Below, piece after piece: positions 34,054 through 42,543 of a DNA stretch of 64,000 bases (position 1 is its first letter; every line of letters begins with the position of its first letter). Source of the stretch: Opacimonas sp002292215 (GTDB lineage Bacteria; Pseudomonadota; Gammaproteobacteria; Enterobacterales; Alteromonadaceae); contig OX044360.1 in the NCBI GenBank assembly GCA_943846745.1, forward strand, positions 1,054,001 through 1,118,000. The letters run 5' to 3'. The notes beneath the pieces are model-generated. The model saw nothing but the letters and a program-made list of their open reading frames with translations, was not told the DNA's origin and searched no databases. Position numbers and translations under genes: made by a program.

Positions 34054-34082
34054 TTGACTTTTAAGGTCGTGAGTTTTAAAGT
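34054..34082 (+). promoter_or_regulatory. Candidate pheA promoter
   Basis: TTGACT (34054-34059), a 17-base spacer and TAAAGT (34077-34082) form a plausible sigma-70 promoter. GACTTT and AAAGTC bracket it as an inverted repeat. Transcription would start near 34090, just before the leader hairpin. Confidence 0.4.
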
Positions 34083-34099
34083 CGAGTTAGTTTACTACT

Positions 34100-34123
34100 A
34101 AACCTCCATTAGGAGGTTTTTTT
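34100..34123 (+). terminator. Hairpin/terminator in the pheA leader
   Basis: AAACCTCC pairs with GGAGGTTT around a four-base loop, followed by T's to make seven in a row. It ends 17 bases before the pheA ATG, which leaves no room for a promoter after it. It is thus either the terminator of the upstream response-regulator gene or an attenuator in the pheA leader. Its 3' arm contains AGGAGG, a perfect Shine-Dalgarno. Confidence 0.65.
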
Positions 34124-34132
34124 ATGTTTTAG
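34124..34132 (+). other. Met-Phe-stop mini-ORF before pheA
   Basis: ATG TTT TAG follows AGGAGG at an ideal 7-base distance and precedes the pheA ATG by 8 bases. AGGGA, overlapping its stop codon, may serve as the pheA ribosome site. Whether it is translated is unknown. Confidence 0.35.
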
Positions 34133-34140
34133 GGACACCA

Positions 34141-35340
34141 ATGGCCAGCGCTCCACTTTCATCCGTTCGCGAAGCAATCAGCGAATTAGATGTAAAATTA
34201 TTAGAATTACTAGCACAACGTCAGCAACTTACTAATGAAGTTGCACGGACTAAGATCCAGAATCAAATTGACGTTCGAGATCCGCAGCGCGAAGAACAAT
34301 TATTGGTGCGTTTAATCCAAGAAGGGCAAAAGCTCGGGCTAAATGCGCATTACATTACTAAACTCTTTCATGTGGTGATTGAAGATTCAGTCTTAAACCA
34401 ACAAGCTATGTTATCTGCTCAAGCTAATCCAAATAATGTATCACCATTAAATCGTGTTGCATTTTTAGGTGATAAAGGCTCATATAGCTATTTGGCAACC
34501 CAAAAATATTTTTCTCGTCGTGACGGTGAGTTACACGAGATCGGCTGTGATAGTTTTGCGCAAATCATCCAAAAAGTAGAATCCAATCAAGCCGATTACG
34601 CGGTGTTACCTATCGAAAATACGTCGTCTGGCAGTATTAATGAAGTCTACGACCAACTACAGCATACTCGTTTGAGTATTATTGGCGAACTAACGCATCC
34701 GATTAAACATGCGCTGTTAGTGGCCCAAAGTGATACCAACAGCACCGATATTAGCAAAATAAAAGTATTGTACGCACACCCACAAGTGTTTTCCCAGTGC
34801 TCGCATTTTTTAGCGAACCTGACCGATATAGAAGTTAAACCTGCGGATAGTACTTCTGCAGCAATGCTCATAGTAAATGAGCTAAAACGTGATGATGTTG
34901 CTGCGATTGGTAGTGAAGCAGGTGGTAAATTGTATGGCTTGCATGCCATTGAATCAAACCTAGCTAACCAAAAAGAAAACCACAGTCGTTTTATCGTCGT
35001 TGCCCAAAATCCGGTTGATGTACCGCTACAAATTCCAGCCAAGACAACTCTAGTAATGGCTACAACACAGACCCCTGGTGCCTTGGTAAACGCGTTATTA
35101 GTACTAAAAGATAACGGTATTAATATGACTAAGCTTGAGTCGCGTCCAATCAACGGTAACCCTTGGGAAGAGATGTTTTATTTGGATGTCGAAGGTAATT
35201 TACAAGATGGTAAAATGCAAGAAACAGTTAAACAGCTCACTGCTGCGACACGTTTTTGTAAAGTGTTAGGTTGTTACCCTTCAGAAGAAATCAAGCCGAC
35301 TGCGGTATCTGCAGTACAAGCGTTGAACGACATTAAGTAA
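34141..35340 (+). CDS. pheA: Chorismate mutase / prephenate dehydratase (P-protein)
   Basis: PheA converts chorismate to prephenate and then phenylpyruvate, the committed path to phenylalanine. The 399-residue fusion has the AroQ mutase (about 5-90, LDVKLLELLAQRQQLTNEVA), prephenate dehydratase (about 105-285, VAFLGDKGSYSYLA, LPIENTSSGSINEVYD), and the Phe-sensing ACT domain (about 295-380) with GALVNALLVLKDNGINMTKL and ESRP, the residues needed for feedback inhibition. AGGGA lies 5 bases before the ATG. It is convergent with tyrA-aroF. The hairpin and mini-ORF leader suggest regulation. Confidence 0.97.
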   Translation: MASAPLSSVREAISELDVKLLELLAQRQQLTNEVARTKIQNQIDVRDPQREEQLLVRLIQEGQKLGLNAHYITKLFHVVIEDSVLNQQAMLSAQANPNNVSPLNRVAFLGDKGSYSYLATQKYFSRRDGELHEIGCDSFAQIIQKVESNQADYAVLPIENTSSGSINEVYDQLQHTRLSIIGELTHPIKHALLVAQSDTNSTDISKIKVLYAHPQVFSQCSHFLANLTDIEVKPADSTSAAMLIVNELKRDDVAAIGSEAGGKLYGLHAIESNLANQKENHSRFIVVAQNPVDVPLQIPAKTTLVMATTQTPGALVNALLVLKDNGINMTKLESRPINGNPWEEMFYLDVEGNLQDGKMQETVKQLTAATRFCKVLGCYPSEEIKPTAVSAVQALNDIK

Positions 35341-35344
35341 ACTG

Positions 35345-35374
35345 AGAAAAAAGCCCTTGCTTTTACACAAGGGC
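35345..35374 (-). terminator. Terminator between pheA and tyrA
   Basis: GCCCTTG pairs with CAAGGGC around an 8-base loop. On the minus strand TTTTTT follows directly, so it ends tyrA; on the plus strand a weaker AT-rich tract could help end pheA. Confidence 0.8.
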
Positions 35375-35378
35375 ATAA

Positions 35379-36518
35379 TTATTTTTTACGCAACATCCTA
35401 TCATCATCAGCTTTTAACAATAGCTGCTTACTATCCACTAAACAAGTTTTTGCATAATCACCAAACCATTTACTTATTTGCGTAAATTGTTCAATAAATT
35501 GTGCTTTGTCATTCGTTTCAAATAAGTGAATCGCCTCATCAAACCGAGTCCGAAAACGTTTTAATAATGCCAGGTTCTCTGTATTATTAAAGATTATATC
35601 GGCGTACAGATTAGGATCTTGAGCGAATAATCGCCCTACCATAGCTAGTTCGAGACGATAAATAGGTGAACTGTGGGCAATCAATGAACTTAAGTCTGGG
35701 TCTTCTGCATGCAAGTGAGCACCATAAACAAAACTGGTAAAATGCCGCATCACTTGGATATATGCCATATCGGCATCATGCTCTGAAGCGTTAGACACTG
35801 TTAACTGAGCGCCCCATGTAATCATCTGTTCTAAAAACCACTGATACTGCTCATTTTGGCGGCCATGACAAATAATTACAACTTGCTTTACCATCCCCGG
35901 CGCATCAGGTCCAAACATAGGATGCAAACCTACGACAGGCCCCTTATGGACCGCTAACATTGCATCAAGTGGAGCTTGCTTAATACTGGTTACATCCGCT
36001 AAAACACAATCATCATCAAGATAATCGAGGGTATTAATAATATCGATTGTCTGCTTAATCGGCACCGCGACAATACATAATTTTACGCCTGCTAACAGGG
36101 CCTTGGCTTGCGGCCATTCAGTTTGATCAATAACAATCACATCATAATGACTGCGCTCAAATAAACTCACAATCAACTTACCTAGCGCACCACGTCCACC
36201 AATTACAGCAACCTTTGTGCCCGGCAATGTCGCACAGCGATATTGTACATTTTGCGTTAAATACGATTCGCGCATAATCCGACGCAGTAAGTCTTCAACT
36301 AAATCAGGCGGTACACCCTGCTGTTGGGCTTGCGCCCGACGAGAAGCAATTAATTGCGCCTCTCGTTCTGGAACATAGGTTGGCATTCCCGTTTGGGATT
36401 TAATATTCCCTACTTGCGTAGTAACGGCCGCACGTTTAGCTAATAAGTCAACAAGCTGTTGATCCAGCTCGTCAATTTGCCCGCGCAGCGTCTCTAATTG
36501 TGTTTGCGGATCAGTCAT
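35379..36518 (-). CDS. tyrA: Chorismate mutase / prephenate dehydrogenase (T-protein)
   Basis: TyrA converts chorismate via prephenate to 4-hydroxyphenylpyruvate with NAD, the tyrosine branch. The 379-residue fusion has an AroQ mutase (about 5-90, QIDELDQQLVDLLAKRAAV) and an NAD-dependent dehydrogenase (about 105-370) with the dinucleotide fold VAVIGGRGALGKLIVSLFER, the LADVTSIKQAPLDAM segment and GLHPMFGPD, in which the His is catalytic. Length matches E. coli (373). It follows aroF by 6 bases, forming the aroF-tyrA operon seen in enterobacteria. Confidence 0.97.
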   Translation of the reverse strand: MTDPQTQLETLRGQIDELDQQLVDLLAKRAAVTTQVGNIKSQTGMPTYVPEREAQLIASRRAQAQQQGVPPDLVEDLLRRIMRESYLTQNVQYRCATLPGTKVAVIGGRGALGKLIVSLFERSHYDVIVIDQTEWPQAKALLAGVKLCIVAVPIKQTIDIINTLDYLDDDCVLADVTSIKQAPLDAMLAVHKGPVVGLHPMFGPDAPGMVKQVVIICHGRQNEQYQWFLEQMITWGAQLTVSNASEHDADMAYIQVMRHFTSFVYGAHLHAEDPDLSSLIAHSSPIYRLELAMVGRLFAQDPNLYADIIFNNTENLALLKRFRTRFDEAIHLFETNDKAQFIEQFTQISKWFGDYAKTCLVDSKQLLLKADDDRMLRKK

Positions 36519-36524
36519 AGTAGA

Positions 36525-37613
36525 TTAATTTTGCTCACGTTTTTTAAGACGCATAGGGAGCACAGTAATTAATTTATCACGCGTTTGATTGATCAACTGT
36601 GCTGTTGCATCCCAGTTAATACATCCATCGGTAATAGATACACCGTATTCAAGCTCAGCTGGTGTCTTACCGTTACTCGATTGATTACCCGCATTGAGGT
36701 GACTTTCAAGCATGATGCCAATGATTGATTGGTTACCCTCTAGGATTTGATTCACGACATTTTGTGCCACGAGTGTCTGACGACGGTAATCTTTAGATGA
36801 GTTAGCATGCGAACAATCGACAACTAAACTTGCTGGTAACTTGGCTTTTTCTAGTTCGGCTTCACAATCAGCAATACAAACAGAATCATAGTTAGGGTTC
36901 TTACCGCCACGTAAAATGATATGACCATCTGGGTTGCCTTGAGTTTTGATAATACTCACTTGGCCTTGTTTATTTATGCCCATAAAGCTATGACCTGACG
37001 CTGCTGATTGTAAAGCATTAATCGCAATACCTAATGAACCATCCGTGCCATTTTTAAAGCCCACAGGCATGGATAAGCCACTTGCCATCTCACGGTGAGT
37101 TTGTGATTCAGACGTTCGCGCTCCAATGGCAGACCAAGAAAACAACTCTGCTAAGTACTGTGGTGAAATAGGATCGAGAGCTTCAGTCGCGACGGGTATT
37201 TCTAATTCGGCTAACCAGATTAATAATTCACGCGCTTTCGCTAAGCCGGTTTCGATATCAAAAGTATCGTTGATGTTTGGATCATTGATTAATCCTTTCC
37301 ACCCGGTAGTGGTTCGCGGTTTTTCGAAATATACACGCATCACAATATATAAGGTGTCTTTGCATGATTCATGTAATTCTTTCAGTTTTAGGGCGTATTC
37401 TTTAGCCGCTTCAATATCGTGAATAGAACATGGGCCACAGACCACAAGTAAACGGTGATCCTTGCCATGTACAATATCTGAAATAATTTGACGAGATTGG
37501 CGAATAACTTCTAATGATGCATCACTGACAGGTAATTTTTCAGCTAATGCTTGTGGGGTAATCAGGACTTCTTCTGAAGACACGTGGAGATTGTCGGTTA
37601 CTTGATTTGACAT
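36525..37613 (-). CDS. aroF: DAHP synthase (probably tyrosine-sensitive)
   Basis: Condenses phosphoenolpyruvate and erythrose 4-phosphate, the first step of the shikimate pathway. The 362-residue class I enzyme has LLVVCGPCSIHDIEAAKEYA with the metal-binding Cys, RVYFEKPRTTTGWKGLINDP, and DCSHANSSKDYRRQ near residue 265. Operon linkage with tyrA and a TyrR-type box upstream support the tyrosine-regulated AroF identity rather than AroG or AroH; the inhibitor specificity was not read from residues. Confidence 0.92.
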   Translation of the reverse strand: MSNQVTDNLHVSSEEVLITPQALAEKLPVSDASLEVIRQSRQIISDIVHGKDHRLLVVCGPCSIHDIEAAKEYALKLKELHESCKDTLYIVMRVYFEKPRTTTGWKGLINDPNINDTFDIETGLAKARELLIWLAELEIPVATEALDPISPQYLAELFSWSAIGARTSESQTHREMASGLSMPVGFKNGTDGSLGIAINALQSAASGHSFMGINKQGQVSIIKTQGNPDGHIILRGGKNPNYDSVCIADCEAELEKAKLPASLVVDCSHANSSKDYRRQTLVAQNVVNQILEGNQSIIGIMLESHLNAGNQSSNGKTPAELEYGVSITDGCINWDATAQLINQTRDKLITVLPMRLKKREQN

Positions 37614-37723
37614 GAATTGTATTTCTCATAGTAAAACTTATATACACAGCTTAAAAACTGCAACGTGTGCGAGGGTACGCCGCTAATGTGTCATTTATTG
37701 TTATTGGTGATGGCGCGAGATGA

Positions 37724-37741
37724 TGTAAAGTTAACTATACA
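37724..37741. promoter_or_regulatory. TyrR-box-like site before aroF
   Basis: TGTAAA-N6-TATACA matches the TyrR consensus TGTAAA-N6-TTTACA with one mismatch. It lies about 111-128 bases before the aroF ATG. TyrR represses aroF-tyrA in E. coli. Confidence 0.6.
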
Positions 37742-37842
37742 CTAAAATAGCTACACACTGCATGACTATTGACTTTTTAACAATTTTTAAAGCTCGATGC
37801 AAGTCTTAATCTACAATAGTACGGATATCCAACAATAAGTAC

Positions 37843-37868
37843 AAAAAAACCCGCTACAAGAGCGGGTT
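37843..37868 (-). terminator. Terminator after rplS
   Basis: AACCCGCT pairs with AGCGGGTT around a five-base loop; on the minus strand a run of seven T follows. It ends the rpsP-rimM-trmD-rplS operon. Confidence 0.85.
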
Positions 37869-37905
37869 TTTAAAAATAAGTTAGTGAGTAACGCAAAAAT
37901 TAAAA

Positions 37906-38265
37906 TTAATTAAGCTTTTCTCTGATACGTGCAGATTTACCTGAACGCTCACGTAGATAATACAATTTCGCACGACGAACTGCACCACGACGTTTCACTT
38001 CAATTGAAGAGATTTGCGGTGAGTGAGTCTGGAATACACGTTCCACACCTTCGCCAGAAGAAATTTTACGTACGGTAAAAGCTGAGTGTAGGCCACGGTT
38101 ACGCTTGGCGATTACAACACCTTCGTAAGCCTGAAGACGTTCTTTTTCGCCTTCTTTAACACGGACTTTAACCACTACTGTGTCACCAGGACCAAATGCT
38201 GGGACGTCAGTTTTAAGCTGTTCTTGCTCAATTTTTTTGATGATGTCTTGATTTACTTTCTTCAT
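37906..38265 (-). CDS. rplS: 50S ribosomal protein L19
   Basis: L19 sits at the interface of the 50S and 30S subunits. The 119-residue protein matches E. coli L19 throughout: KIEQEQLKTDVPAFGPGDTV, GLHSAFTVRKISSGEGVERV, FQTHSP and KLYYLRERSGKSARI. Two adjacent ATGs exist; the second (38265) is preferred because GAGGA is at a workable distance from it. Last gene of the operon, 18 bases after trmD, followed by a strong terminator. Confidence 0.97.
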   Translation of the reverse strand: MKKVNQDIIKKIEQEQLKTDVPAFGPGDTVVVKVRVKEGEKERLQAYEGVVIAKRNRGLHSAFTVRKISSGEGVERVFQTHSPQISSIEVKRRGAVRRAKLYYLRERSGKSARIREKLN

Positions 38266-38283
38266 CATATCCTCATTATGTAG

Positions 38284-39048
38284 TTAACTGTCATTTCGCT
38301 GCAGGTCAGATTGCTTATCTTGATAAGACTTTAATAACTGACGCTGCTCCTCAGTCAGAGCTAGCAAATTTAATAAATCAGGGCGTCGTTGCCAGGTTCT
38401 ACCTAACGACTGTTCTAACCGCCACTGCCTAATTTTTTCGTGATTACCACTTAACAACACTGCAGGCACTTGTTGGCCATCTAACAATTCTGGTCTAGTG
38501 TAATGAGGACAATCGAGCAATCCGTCAACAAAAGAATCTTGTTGTGCAGATTGAACATGACCTAATACGCCAGGCACCAACCTTGTGATAGCATCCATCA
38601 TTAGCATCGCTGGGATTTCTCCCCCGCTTAACACAAAATCTCCGACCGACCATTCTGCATCGACTAACGAATGAATCACTCGTTCATCAATACCTTCATA
38701 GCGACCAGCCACTAATATTAAGTGACCTGCTTGCGTTAAACTCGCCACACCTTGATGGTCTAACTTGCGCCCTTGTGGGGATAAGTACACCACGGTATGT
38801 ATATCATCAGCGCCAGCTTTCGCAGCGTTGATTGCATCTGTTAGAGGTTGCACCATCATCAACATCCCTGGACCACCGCCATAAGGTCGGTCATCCACAG
38901 TGCGATGTTTATCGTGGGTATAATCACGAGGATTAAAGAAGTCAACTTCTACTAATCCAGATTTAACCGCACGTCCCATCACACCTTCAGCCAGGCATCC
39001 TGCAAACATGTCAGGAAACAAGGTTACGATGCTAAATCGCTGTGTCAT
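38284..39048 (-). CDS. trmD: tRNA (guanine-37-N1)-methyltransferase
   Basis: TrmD methylates G37 next to the anticodon to prevent frameshifting. The 254-residue SPOUT enzyme has FSIVTLFPDMF, DDRPYGGGPGMLMMVQPL, and the trefoil-knot S-adenosylmethionine site with YLSPQGRKL, LVAGRYEGIDERVI and EWSVGDFVLSGGEIPAM. The ATG at 39048 overlaps the rimM stop (TAATG), which fits coupling; an in-frame codon six residues earlier is not supported by homologues. Confidence 0.97.
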   Translation of the reverse strand: MTQRFSIVTLFPDMFAGCLAEGVMGRAVKSGLVEVDFFNPRDYTHDKHRTVDDRPYGGGPGMLMMVQPLTDAINAAKAGADDIHTVVYLSPQGRKLDHQGVASLTQAGHLILVAGRYEGIDERVIHSLVDAEWSVGDFVLSGGEIPAMLMMDAITRLVPGVLGHVQSAQQDSFVDGLLDCPHYTRPELLDGQQVPAVLLSGNHEKIRQWRLEQSLGRTWQRRPDLLNLLALTEEQRQLLKSYQDKQSDLQRNDS

Positions 39049-39569
39049 TAGAATGCTGGATCCCAATCCACAGTGATGGTTGCTGAGGTTTTATCGATAT
39101 TTTTGACCACTTGATCAAATAAAATCGGTAACATCCTCTCCTTTTGCCCAAAGGCATCATTGGTATTGGCTTTGATCAACATGACATCATTTGCACCAGT
39201 GGCAAAAATCTCTTTAATCTTACCTAGCGAGTAGCCCTTATCGGTAACTACTTGCATTCCAACGAGATCACGCCAATAAAATTCATCATCGCTCAGTTCA
39301 GGTAATTGAGCTGCCTCAATTGAAATATCCAAGTTTTTGATGCGTTCAGCATCGTCTCGGCTATCTATCCCAGTTAACTTTGCAACCAATGTTTTACTGT
39401 GTGTTCGCCATTCGGCAACCTGATAAGTTCTATCTGTACCGATAATCCACGGTACATAACCAAAAATACCAGCTTTTTCATCAGTATAGCTGTTGATCTT
39501 GACCCAACCTTTAACACCATAAGGTGCACCAATCGTTCCAATAATCATTGTCTCAGATGCTTGACTCAT
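39048..39569 (-). CDS. rimM: 16S rRNA processing protein RimM
   Basis: RimM binds S19 and assists maturation of the 30S head. The 173-residue protein has the N-terminal RimM barrel (IGTIGAPYGVKGWVKINSYT) and a C-terminal PRC-barrel domain (about 100-170, FYWRDLVGMQVVTDKGYSLG, GANDVMLIKA, MLPILFDQVV). It lies 35 bases after rpsP and overlaps trmD at TAATG. Confidence 0.96.
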   Translation of the reverse strand: MSQASETMIIGTIGAPYGVKGWVKINSYTDEKAGIFGYVPWIIGTDRTYQVAEWRTHSKTLVAKLTGIDSRDDAERIKNLDISIEAAQLPELSDDEFYWRDLVGMQVVTDKGYSLGKIKEIFATGANDVMLIKANTNDAFGQKERMLPILFDQVVKNIDKTSATITVDWDPAF

Positions 39570-39604
39570 CTATACCTCTTTAATTCAGTTGCGAAATCTA
39601 GTGA

Positions 39605-39856
39605 TTAAGCCGCTGTTTTGTTAGCTTCTTTTACCAAGCTAGCTACACGGTCAGACATAGAAGCGCCTACGCTTGTCCAATATGCAACACGCTCTAGGTC
39701 TAAGCGTAAACGCTCTGCTTGACCTTGTGCAGTTGGATTGAAGAAACCTAAGTTTTCAATGAACTTACCGTTGCGTGCACGACGACTGTCTGCAACAACT
39801 ACTTGATAAAAAGGACGCTTTTTCGCGCCACCACGCTGTAAACGAATAGTAACCAT
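39605..39856 (-). CDS. rpsP: 30S ribosomal protein S16
   Basis: S16 is an early-binding protein of the 30S subunit. The 83-residue protein begins MVTIRLQRGGAKKRPFYQVV and includes VADSRRARNGKFIENLGFFN, matching bacterial S16 over its length. First gene of the rpsP-rimM-trmD-rplS operon, as in E. coli, with its promoter in the gap before ffh. Confidence 0.98.
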   Translation of the reverse strand: MVTIRLQRGGAKKRPFYQVVVADSRRARNGKFIENLGFFNPTAQGQAERLRLDLERVAYWTSVGASMSDRVASLVKEANKTAA

Positions 39857-39916
39857 ATATGCCTCTAAACTCGTTGTAGCGTTACCTATTAACTTATTTA
39901 TCCTTGTTATATGAAT

Positions 39917-39946
39917 ATTATATTATCTACAACACTCATTTTTCAA
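39917..39946 (-). promoter_or_regulatory. Promoter of the rpsP operon
   Basis: On the minus strand TTGAAA (39946-39941), an 18-base spacer and a perfect TATAAT (39922-39917) lie about 60 bases before the rpsP ATG. Confidence 0.6.
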
Positions 39947-39997
39947 GGACGCCGAATTATACGCTTACTGGGGTAAAAAGCAAGGTATTATCAGGGG

Positions 39998-41470
39998 TTA
40001 TTTGCGCTTTTTGAACATATTGGCAAGACCACCAGTACCACCTGTACTTGAACCACCACCTAAACCAGGTGGTAATCCACCAGGCATGCCACCAGGGCCA
40101 CCTATTCCCGGTGGCATACCGCCGCCAGGAGGCATCATGCCTTTCATTTTGTTCATCATTTTACCCATGCCGCCACCGGTCATTTTCTTCATCATTTTTT
40201 GCATTTGGGTAAATTGTTTTAATAAGCGGTTCACATCTTGAATTTGTGTACCAGAACCAGCTGCAATACGTTTTTTACGTGAACCTTTGATTAACTCAGG
40301 GCGTTCACGTTCTTTAAATGTCATCGAATTAATGATGGCTTCAAATTGATTAAACTGCTTATCGTTGGCTTTTTCTTTGATCTGTGCGGACATATTGCCC
40401 ATGCCAGGCATTTTGTCCATTAACGACATCATCCCGCCCATATCACGCATTTGTTCTAACTGCTCTTTGAAATCTTGTAAGTCAAAGCCTTTGCCCTTTT
40501 GCACTTTCTTGGCAAGCTTTTCTGCTTTGGTTTTATCAACCTTACGCTCAACTTCTTCAATTAAACTTAAGACATCTCCCATACCAAGAATACGTGATGC
40601 CATTCGCTCAGGATGGAATGGTTCTAAGGCATCGAGCTTTTCACCCATACCAATAAATTTAATTGGTTTTCCGGTAATATGACGTACCGATAACGCTGCA
40701 CCACCTCGCGCATCACCATCGGCTTTGGTTAAGATCACACCGGTTAACGGTAACGCTTCATCAAACGCCTTGGCGGTATTGGCGGCATCTTGCCCCGTCA
40801 TAGCATCAACGACAAACAAGGTTTCAACGGGTTTAACCGCTGCATGTAATGCCTTGATTTCGCCCATCATCTCGCCGTCAATGTGCAAACGACCGGCAGT
40901 ATCGACAATCAATACATCAACAAATTGCTTTTTCGCATGCGCAATCGCAGCATTCACAATATCAATGGGTTTTTCCATAATATTCGATGGAAAAAACTCC
41001 ACACCAACATCATTAGCGAGTGTTTTAAGCTGCTCAATCGCTGCAGGGCGATAAACATCCGCGCTAACGACGAGGACTTTTTTCTTTTCACGCTCGGTGA
41101 GTAATTTCGCAAGTTTACCGACGGTGGTCGTTTTACCGGCACCTTGTAAACCTGCCATCATCACTACAGCAGGTGGTTGCGCTGCAAGGTTTAACGATTC
41201 ATTAGCAGTGCCCATGACAGATTCAAGTTCTGACTGGACGACTTTGATAAACATCTGGCCAGGCTGAAGACTTTTGCTAACTTCAGTCCCTAATGCACGT
41301 TCTTTTACCTGATTGACAAAGGCTTTGACCACTGGCAATGCAACATCCGCCTCAAGCAACGCCATGCGCACTTCACGTAATGTATCTTTGATATTATCTT
41401 CGGTTAAACGCCCTTTCCCACTGATATTCTTTAAGGTAGAAGAGAGGCGATCCGTTAAGCTTTCAAACAT
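39998..41470 (-). CDS. ffh: Signal recognition particle protein Ffh
   Basis: Ffh with 4.5S RNA targets nascent inner-membrane proteins to FtsY. The 490-residue protein has the N-domain (about 1-90) and the G-domain with GLQGAGKTTTVGKLAKLL, DTAGRLHIDGEMM and TKADGDARGGAALS. The Met-rich M-domain (about 325-430) has RIAAGSGTQIQDVNRLLKQF. The tail beyond about 440 is unusually rich in Gly, Met and Pro (GGGMPPGIGGPGGMPGG), longer than in E. coli (453 residues). The ATG at 41470 matches the family start; a TTG three codons earlier is unlikely. Confidence 0.97.
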   Translation of the reverse strand: MFESLTDRLSSTLKNISGKGRLTEDNIKDTLREVRMALLEADVALPVVKAFVNQVKERALGTEVSKSLQPGQMFIKVVQSELESVMGTANESLNLAAQPPAVVMMAGLQGAGKTTTVGKLAKLLTEREKKKVLVVSADVYRPAAIEQLKTLANDVGVEFFPSNIMEKPIDIVNAAIAHAKKQFVDVLIVDTAGRLHIDGEMMGEIKALHAAVKPVETLFVVDAMTGQDAANTAKAFDEALPLTGVILTKADGDARGGAALSVRHITGKPIKFIGMGEKLDALEPFHPERMASRILGMGDVLSLIEEVERKVDKTKAEKLAKKVQKGKGFDLQDFKEQLEQMRDMGGMMSLMDKMPGMGNMSAQIKEKANDKQFNQFEAIINSMTFKERERPELIKGSRKKRIAAGSGTQIQDVNRLLKQFTQMQKMMKKMTGGGMGKMMNKMKGMMPPGGGMPPGIGGPGGMPGGLPPGLGGGSSTGGTGGLANMFKKRK

Positions 41471-41626
41471 CGTTGTCAATCCCTATAATTTACTCTATGT
41501 CACAATAAACTCGATTATACTGTTTTACGTCACAGCGTGTTAGGGGTATATTAACAAATATCATTATTTAATAACATCATGTCGAGCTAACCTTTTGCGA
41601 GTTAGTCAAAATATTTAGGGAGTGTC

Positions 41627-42448
41627 ATGATCGTCGTTATTGAAATTATCGCTATGATTGCTTATGCCATTGCATCTGGGCTGTTGTCGCGACGCTTTAT
41701 ATCGATTCAAGGTCAACAGCACACATGGGCGGATCGAATTGCTCACTCTTGGCTGCCGGTTGTAATGGGTATCGGCGCAATTGCGGCGCATGGATTTTTA
41801 CTTTTGACCTTATTTACGCAATCTGGCAATCCTGATTTGAGCATGGTCAATGTGGCATCATTGCTATCATGGTTGATGGTTGTCACGTTATTGCTCACCA
41901 GCATTTTCATGCGCTACACTATTTTAGTGCCGGTTAGTTTCGCATTCGCTACGGTATGTGTATCGTTAATGTTGATTAATCCATCATCTTACACATTAAC
42001 AGATTACCAAGCTGCACCAATGGTTATCCATATTATGCTATCACTTTCAGCTTATGGATGTGTTGTGGTGGCATTATTATATGCGTTACAAATGCGCTAT
42101 ATTCATAAACAGCTCAAACACAATCCTTTATTATTAACCCAACAATCCCTACCACCGCTACTTGGTGTGGAAGCTTGGGTATTGAAGTTAGTCCTATTGG
42201 GCAGTATTTTACTCGCTCTCGCTTTAGTAAGTGGTTTTTTAACGATCGATACGATGCTCTCACACCAACATGCACACAAAACAGTGTTAAGTATCATTGC
42301 GCTTGCTGTATTTGTCAGTCTCCTGGTCATCCATGCTAAGTGGGGTTTATCTACTACGATGATCTTAACATTGACGAGTATCGGTGTGATTATACTGACG
42401 ATTGGCTACTTTGGCACCCGCATCGTGCGTGAATTGATCTTAATATAA
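41627..42448 (+). CDS. ypjD: Inner-membrane protein YpjD, CcsA/cytochrome-c-assembly family
   Basis: A 273-residue protein with about eight membrane segments and the layout of the CcsA/CcmC-like cytochrome c assembly family, but short like E. coli YpjD. Conserved stretches include MVIHIMLSLSAYGCVVVALL, where His may face heme in relatives, and KTVLSIIALAVFVSLLVIHA. Function of YpjD is not established. It is divergent from ffh across 156 bases and followed by the CNNM gene; ffh-ypjD-yfjD order is conserved in gammaproteobacteria. Confidence 0.88.
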   Translation: MIVVIEIIAMIAYAIASGLLSRRFISIQGQQHTWADRIAHSWLPVVMGIGAIAAHGFLLLTLFTQSGNPDLSMVNVASLLSWLMVVTLLLTSIFMRYTILVPVSFAFATVCVSLMLINPSSYTLTDYQAAPMVIHIMLSLSAYGCVVVALLYALQMRYIHKQLKHNPLLLTQQSLPPLLGVEAWVLKLVLLGSILLALALVSGFLTIDTMLSHQHAHKTVLSIIALAVFVSLLVIHAKWGLSTTMILTLTSIGVIILTIGYFGTRIVRELILI

Positions 42449-42543
42449 CCTTGCATCCTATGTGCAATTCGCTATCATCCGAACCTTATCCGTTCGAACT
42501 TAGTTGATTCGAATTTATTTTTGTACATACAGGAAACTTCTTT

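Noticed and set aside
40002..40241. Proline-rich 79-codon plus-strand frame opposite the ffh tail
   Set aside because: The antisense of the Gly/Met/Pro-rich C-terminus of Ffh; no independent support.
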